Shown: in pieces, positions 62,021 through 64,000 of the stretch
Position numbering within the stretch: the first letter of the stretch is position 1
Layout: every line of letters starts with the position of its first letter
Origin: Meridianimarinicoccus marinus
GTDB lineage: Bacteria; Pseudomonadota; Alphaproteobacteria; Rhodobacterales; Rhodobacteraceae
DNA length: 64,000 bases
NCBI RefSeq assembly: GCF_040689105.1
Contig: NZ_JBFBVU010000004.1
Span: 62,001-126,000, forward strand
Direction: 5' to 3'
The notes under the pieces: model-generated
What the model was told of the DNA's origin: nothing
Seen by the model: the letters and a program-made list of their open reading frames with translations, nothing else
The model's database searches: none
Position numbers and translations under genes: made by a program

Positions 62021-64000
62021 TCAGACCTCCTTTGCAGGACGGGCCGGGCGCGGTTTGCGCACGCCCACCCGCAGGGCATTCAGGGACACGGTGATCGACG
62101 AGGCCGACATGGCCAGTGCCGCGATCAGGGGCGTCGCCAACCCGGCCACCGCCAGCGGCACCGCGATGACATTGTACACCGTGGCAATCCGGAAGTTTTC
62201 ACGAATGCGCCGGATGGCCTGCAGCGCCGTGGCCCGCGCCGGGGCAAGCTCGGACAGATCGGTGCCCAGCAGCACGATGTCCGAGGCCACACGCGCCGCA
62301 TCCAGCGCCGAGGCGGGAGAGATCGAGACATGCGCGGCGCTCAGCGCGGCGGTGTCGTTCAGCCCGTCGCCCACCATCAGCACCTTGTGGCCCTGCCCTG
62401 CCAGATCGCCCACGATCCCGGCCTTTTCGACCGGCGTCGCCCCGGCCACCCAGTCTTGGATGCCGACCTCGCGCGCCAGCTCTTCCACCGCCGCAGGGCC
62501 ATCGCCCGACACCAGCCGGACCGCCAGCCCCTGCGCCTGAAACCCGGCCACTGCCGCCGCCGCGCCAGAGCGCAGGGCATCACAGAATGTGAAAGGATGG
62601 GGAGCGGCGTCTCCGATCTTCAGCCAGGTGGCCGCCTTGGCACCGTCCTGCGTGCCGCCGACCCAGTCGCCCCGGCCCAGACGGATGCGATCCTCGCCCA
62701 GACGCGCCTCCATGCCGAAGCCCGGCGTTTCGCGAATGTCCGCGACCGGGGCGGCCGCCACGCCTGCGGCCTCGGTAGCGGCCACCAGCGCGCGGCTGAG
62801 CGGATGCGAAGACGCCTCGGCCAGTGCCCGTGCCACCGCCAGAACCTCCTCCGGGTGGCTTTGGGGTGCGTCCAGACGCGGGGTCCCTGCGGTCAGCGTG
62901 CCGGTCTTGTCGAAGACCACCGTGTCAACCTCGGCCAGACGTTCCAGCGCGGTGGCATCCTTGATCAGCAACCCCTTGCGGAACAGCCGCCCCGAGGCCG
63001 CCGTGGTCACCGCAGGCACCGCAAGCCCCAGCGCACAGGGACAGGTGATGATCAGCACCGCCGCCGCGATGTTGATCGCCGTGCGCAGATCGCCGGTGCC
63101 GATGTACCACCCGGCAAAGGACAGCCCCGCAAGGATGTGGACGCCGGGCGCATAAAGCGCCGCCGCCCGATCCGCCAACGACGAATAGTTCGACCGCCCG
63201 CTTTCGGCCACCGCCACCAGATCGGTCAGCGCATGCAGCGAGCTGTCGGCGCCGACGGCCGTGGCGCGCAGGGTCAGCGGGCCGGTCAGATTGACCTCGC
63301 CCGCGCTGACCTCGGTGCCCGGACCCGCGTAAACAGGCAGCGTCTCGCCGGTCAGCAGCGACCGGTCCAACTCGCTTTCGCCGCGTTCGACCACACCATC
63401 GACGGGCATGCGTCCGCCGGGCCGCACCAGCACCAGATCGCCCGCCGCCAGATCGGCCAGCGGCACCGTGTGCTCTGCTCCGTCCGGCCCGATGCGCAGG
63501 GCGCGGGGCACCTCCAGCGCCGCCAGTTCCTCGGCAGCGGAACGGGCCACGGCGCGGGTGCGATGATCCAGATATCGCCCGGCCAGCAGGAAAAAGGTCA
63601 GCGTCAGCGCAGCGTCGAAATAGGCATGCGCGCCGCTTTGCGAGGTCTCGTACAGCGACGTGCCCACCGCCAGCAGGATCGCCAGCACGATGGGCACATC
63701 CATGTTCAGCCGCCGGGTTTTCAGCGCCGCCCAGGCGTTGCGGAAGAACGGCTGCCCGGCAAAGGCAATGGCCGGCAGGGCGATGGCGGCAGAGATCCAG
63801 TGGAACAGGTCGCGGGTGGCATCCTCGGCCCCGGACCAGACCGAGATCGACAGCAGCATGACGTTCATCGACGCGAACCCGGCCACGCCCAGCCGCATCA
63901 GCAACTCGCGCCCTGTCCGGTCGGTTTCGGTGGCGGCCAGCGCGCCGGGATCCAGTTCATGCGCCTCGAAGCCCGCCACCTTTAATGCCTCGGCCAGGGT
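62021..64000 (-). CDS. ccoI: Copper-translocating P-type ATPase CcoI, N-terminus outside window
   Basis: The frame is open from 62023 to the right edge, 653 codons of C-terminal coding plus more outside. It pumps Cu(I) for cbb3 oxidase assembly. Visible parts are the end of an N-terminal heavy-metal domain (LAEALKVAGFEAH), the actuator motif LTGETLP, the metal-site ITCPCALGLAVP, the phosphorylation motif VFDKTGTLT, and GDGLNDTAAL at the ATP-binding/hinge region. CPC and the pairing with ccoS point to CcoI/FixI rather than CopA. No frameshift is seen. Confidence 0.94.
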   Translation of the reverse strand, partial: TLAEALKVAGFEAHELDPGALAATETDRTGRELLMRLGVAGFASMNVMLLSISVWSGAEDATRDLFHWISAAIALPAIAFAGQPFFRNAWAALKTRRLNMDVPIVLAILLAVGTSLYETSQSGAHAYFDAALTLTFFLLAGRYLDHRTRAVARSAAEELAALEVPRALRIGPDGAEHTVPLADLAAGDLVLVRPGGRMPVDGVVERGESELDRSLLTGETLPVYAGPGTEVSAGEVNLTGPLTLRATAVGADSSLHALTDLVAVAESGRSNYSSLADRAAALYAPGVHILAGLSFAGWYIGTGDLRTAINIAAAVLIITCPCALGLAVPAVTTAASGRLFRKGLLIKDATALERLAEVDTVVFDKTGTLTAGTPRLDAPQSHPEEVLAVARALAEASSHPLSRALVAATEAAGVAAAPVADIRETPGFGMEARLGEDRIRLGRGDWVGGTQDGAKAATWLKIGDAAPHPFTFCDALRSGAAAAVAGFQAQGLAVRLVSGDGPAAVEELAREVGIQDWVAGATPVEKAGIVGDLAGQGHKVLMVGDGLNDTAALSAAHVSISPASALDAARVASDIVLLGTDLSELAPARATALQAIRRIRENFRIATVYNVIAVPLAVAGLATPLIAALAMSASSITVSLNALRVGVRKPRPARPAKEV

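Overview
The window is GC-rich chromosomal DNA that looks like an alphaproteobacterium of the order Rhodobacterales (Roseobacter-type). The grounds are the petABC cytochrome bc1 operon with cytochrome b and c1 as separate genes, an F1-only ATP synthase operon (atpHAGDC, no F0 genes), the hisC-tyrC-extensin operon, the methyltransferase/gloB pair, DUF2125, the ccoI-ccoS end of a cbb3 oxidase maturation cluster, and many GTG starts. This assignment is an inference from gene content; no database search was possible.

Layout. 1-9.1 kb is one open frame on the minus strand: the first 3,033 codons of a giant repetitive surface protein of the LEPR-XLL type, running off the left edge. It lies on the 3' side of a tRNA-Lys gene. 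9.9-12.7 kb holds dapF, mtaB and a glutathione S-transferase. 12.7-16.4 kb holds an outer-membrane barrel and petABC, then aroC, a DMT exporter, HU, amn and ade. 23.1-28.7 kb is a complete TPP-riboswitch-controlled thiamin salvage operon (thiM-thiE-thiD-thiY-tenA-thiZ-thiX), facing an MscS channel. 30.3-35.1 kb is atpHAGDC. 35.4-39.5 kb holds a methyltransferase, gloB and clpA. 39.6-42.7 kb is a TolQ/MotA-like plus MotB/OmpA-like pair with very long coiled coils. 42.7-49.5 kb holds two gamma-glutamylcyclotransferase-fold genes, a DUF2125 protein, hisC-tyrC-extensin, rpsD and an orphan motB. 49.5-56.5 kb holds a MATE exporter, gltX, several small enzymes, a Tat-exported metallo-beta-lactamase-fold protein, an exo/endonuclease-phosphatase and hemF. 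56.6-61.8 kb holds a small lipoprotein, the clpS-rsmC-SDR operon, a HAD phosphatase and a SPOR-tailed D,D-carboxypeptidase. 61.9-64 kb is ccoS and the body of ccoI, cut by the right edge.

Most of the window is housekeeping. The thi operon takes up and recycles thiamin fragments (uptake by ThiXYZ, hydrolysis by TenA, phosphorylation by ThiM and ThiD, coupling by ThiE) and the upstream TPP aptamer shuts it off. petABC, atpHAGDC and ccoIS all belong to respiration. The least ordinary items are the giant adhesin with seven carbohydrate-binding-like modules and a self-complementary leader, the two-gene motor-like TolQ/OmpA pair, an SDR protein that has lost its catalytic Tyr and Lys, and the two mutually exclusive hairpins over the thiM ribosome-binding site.
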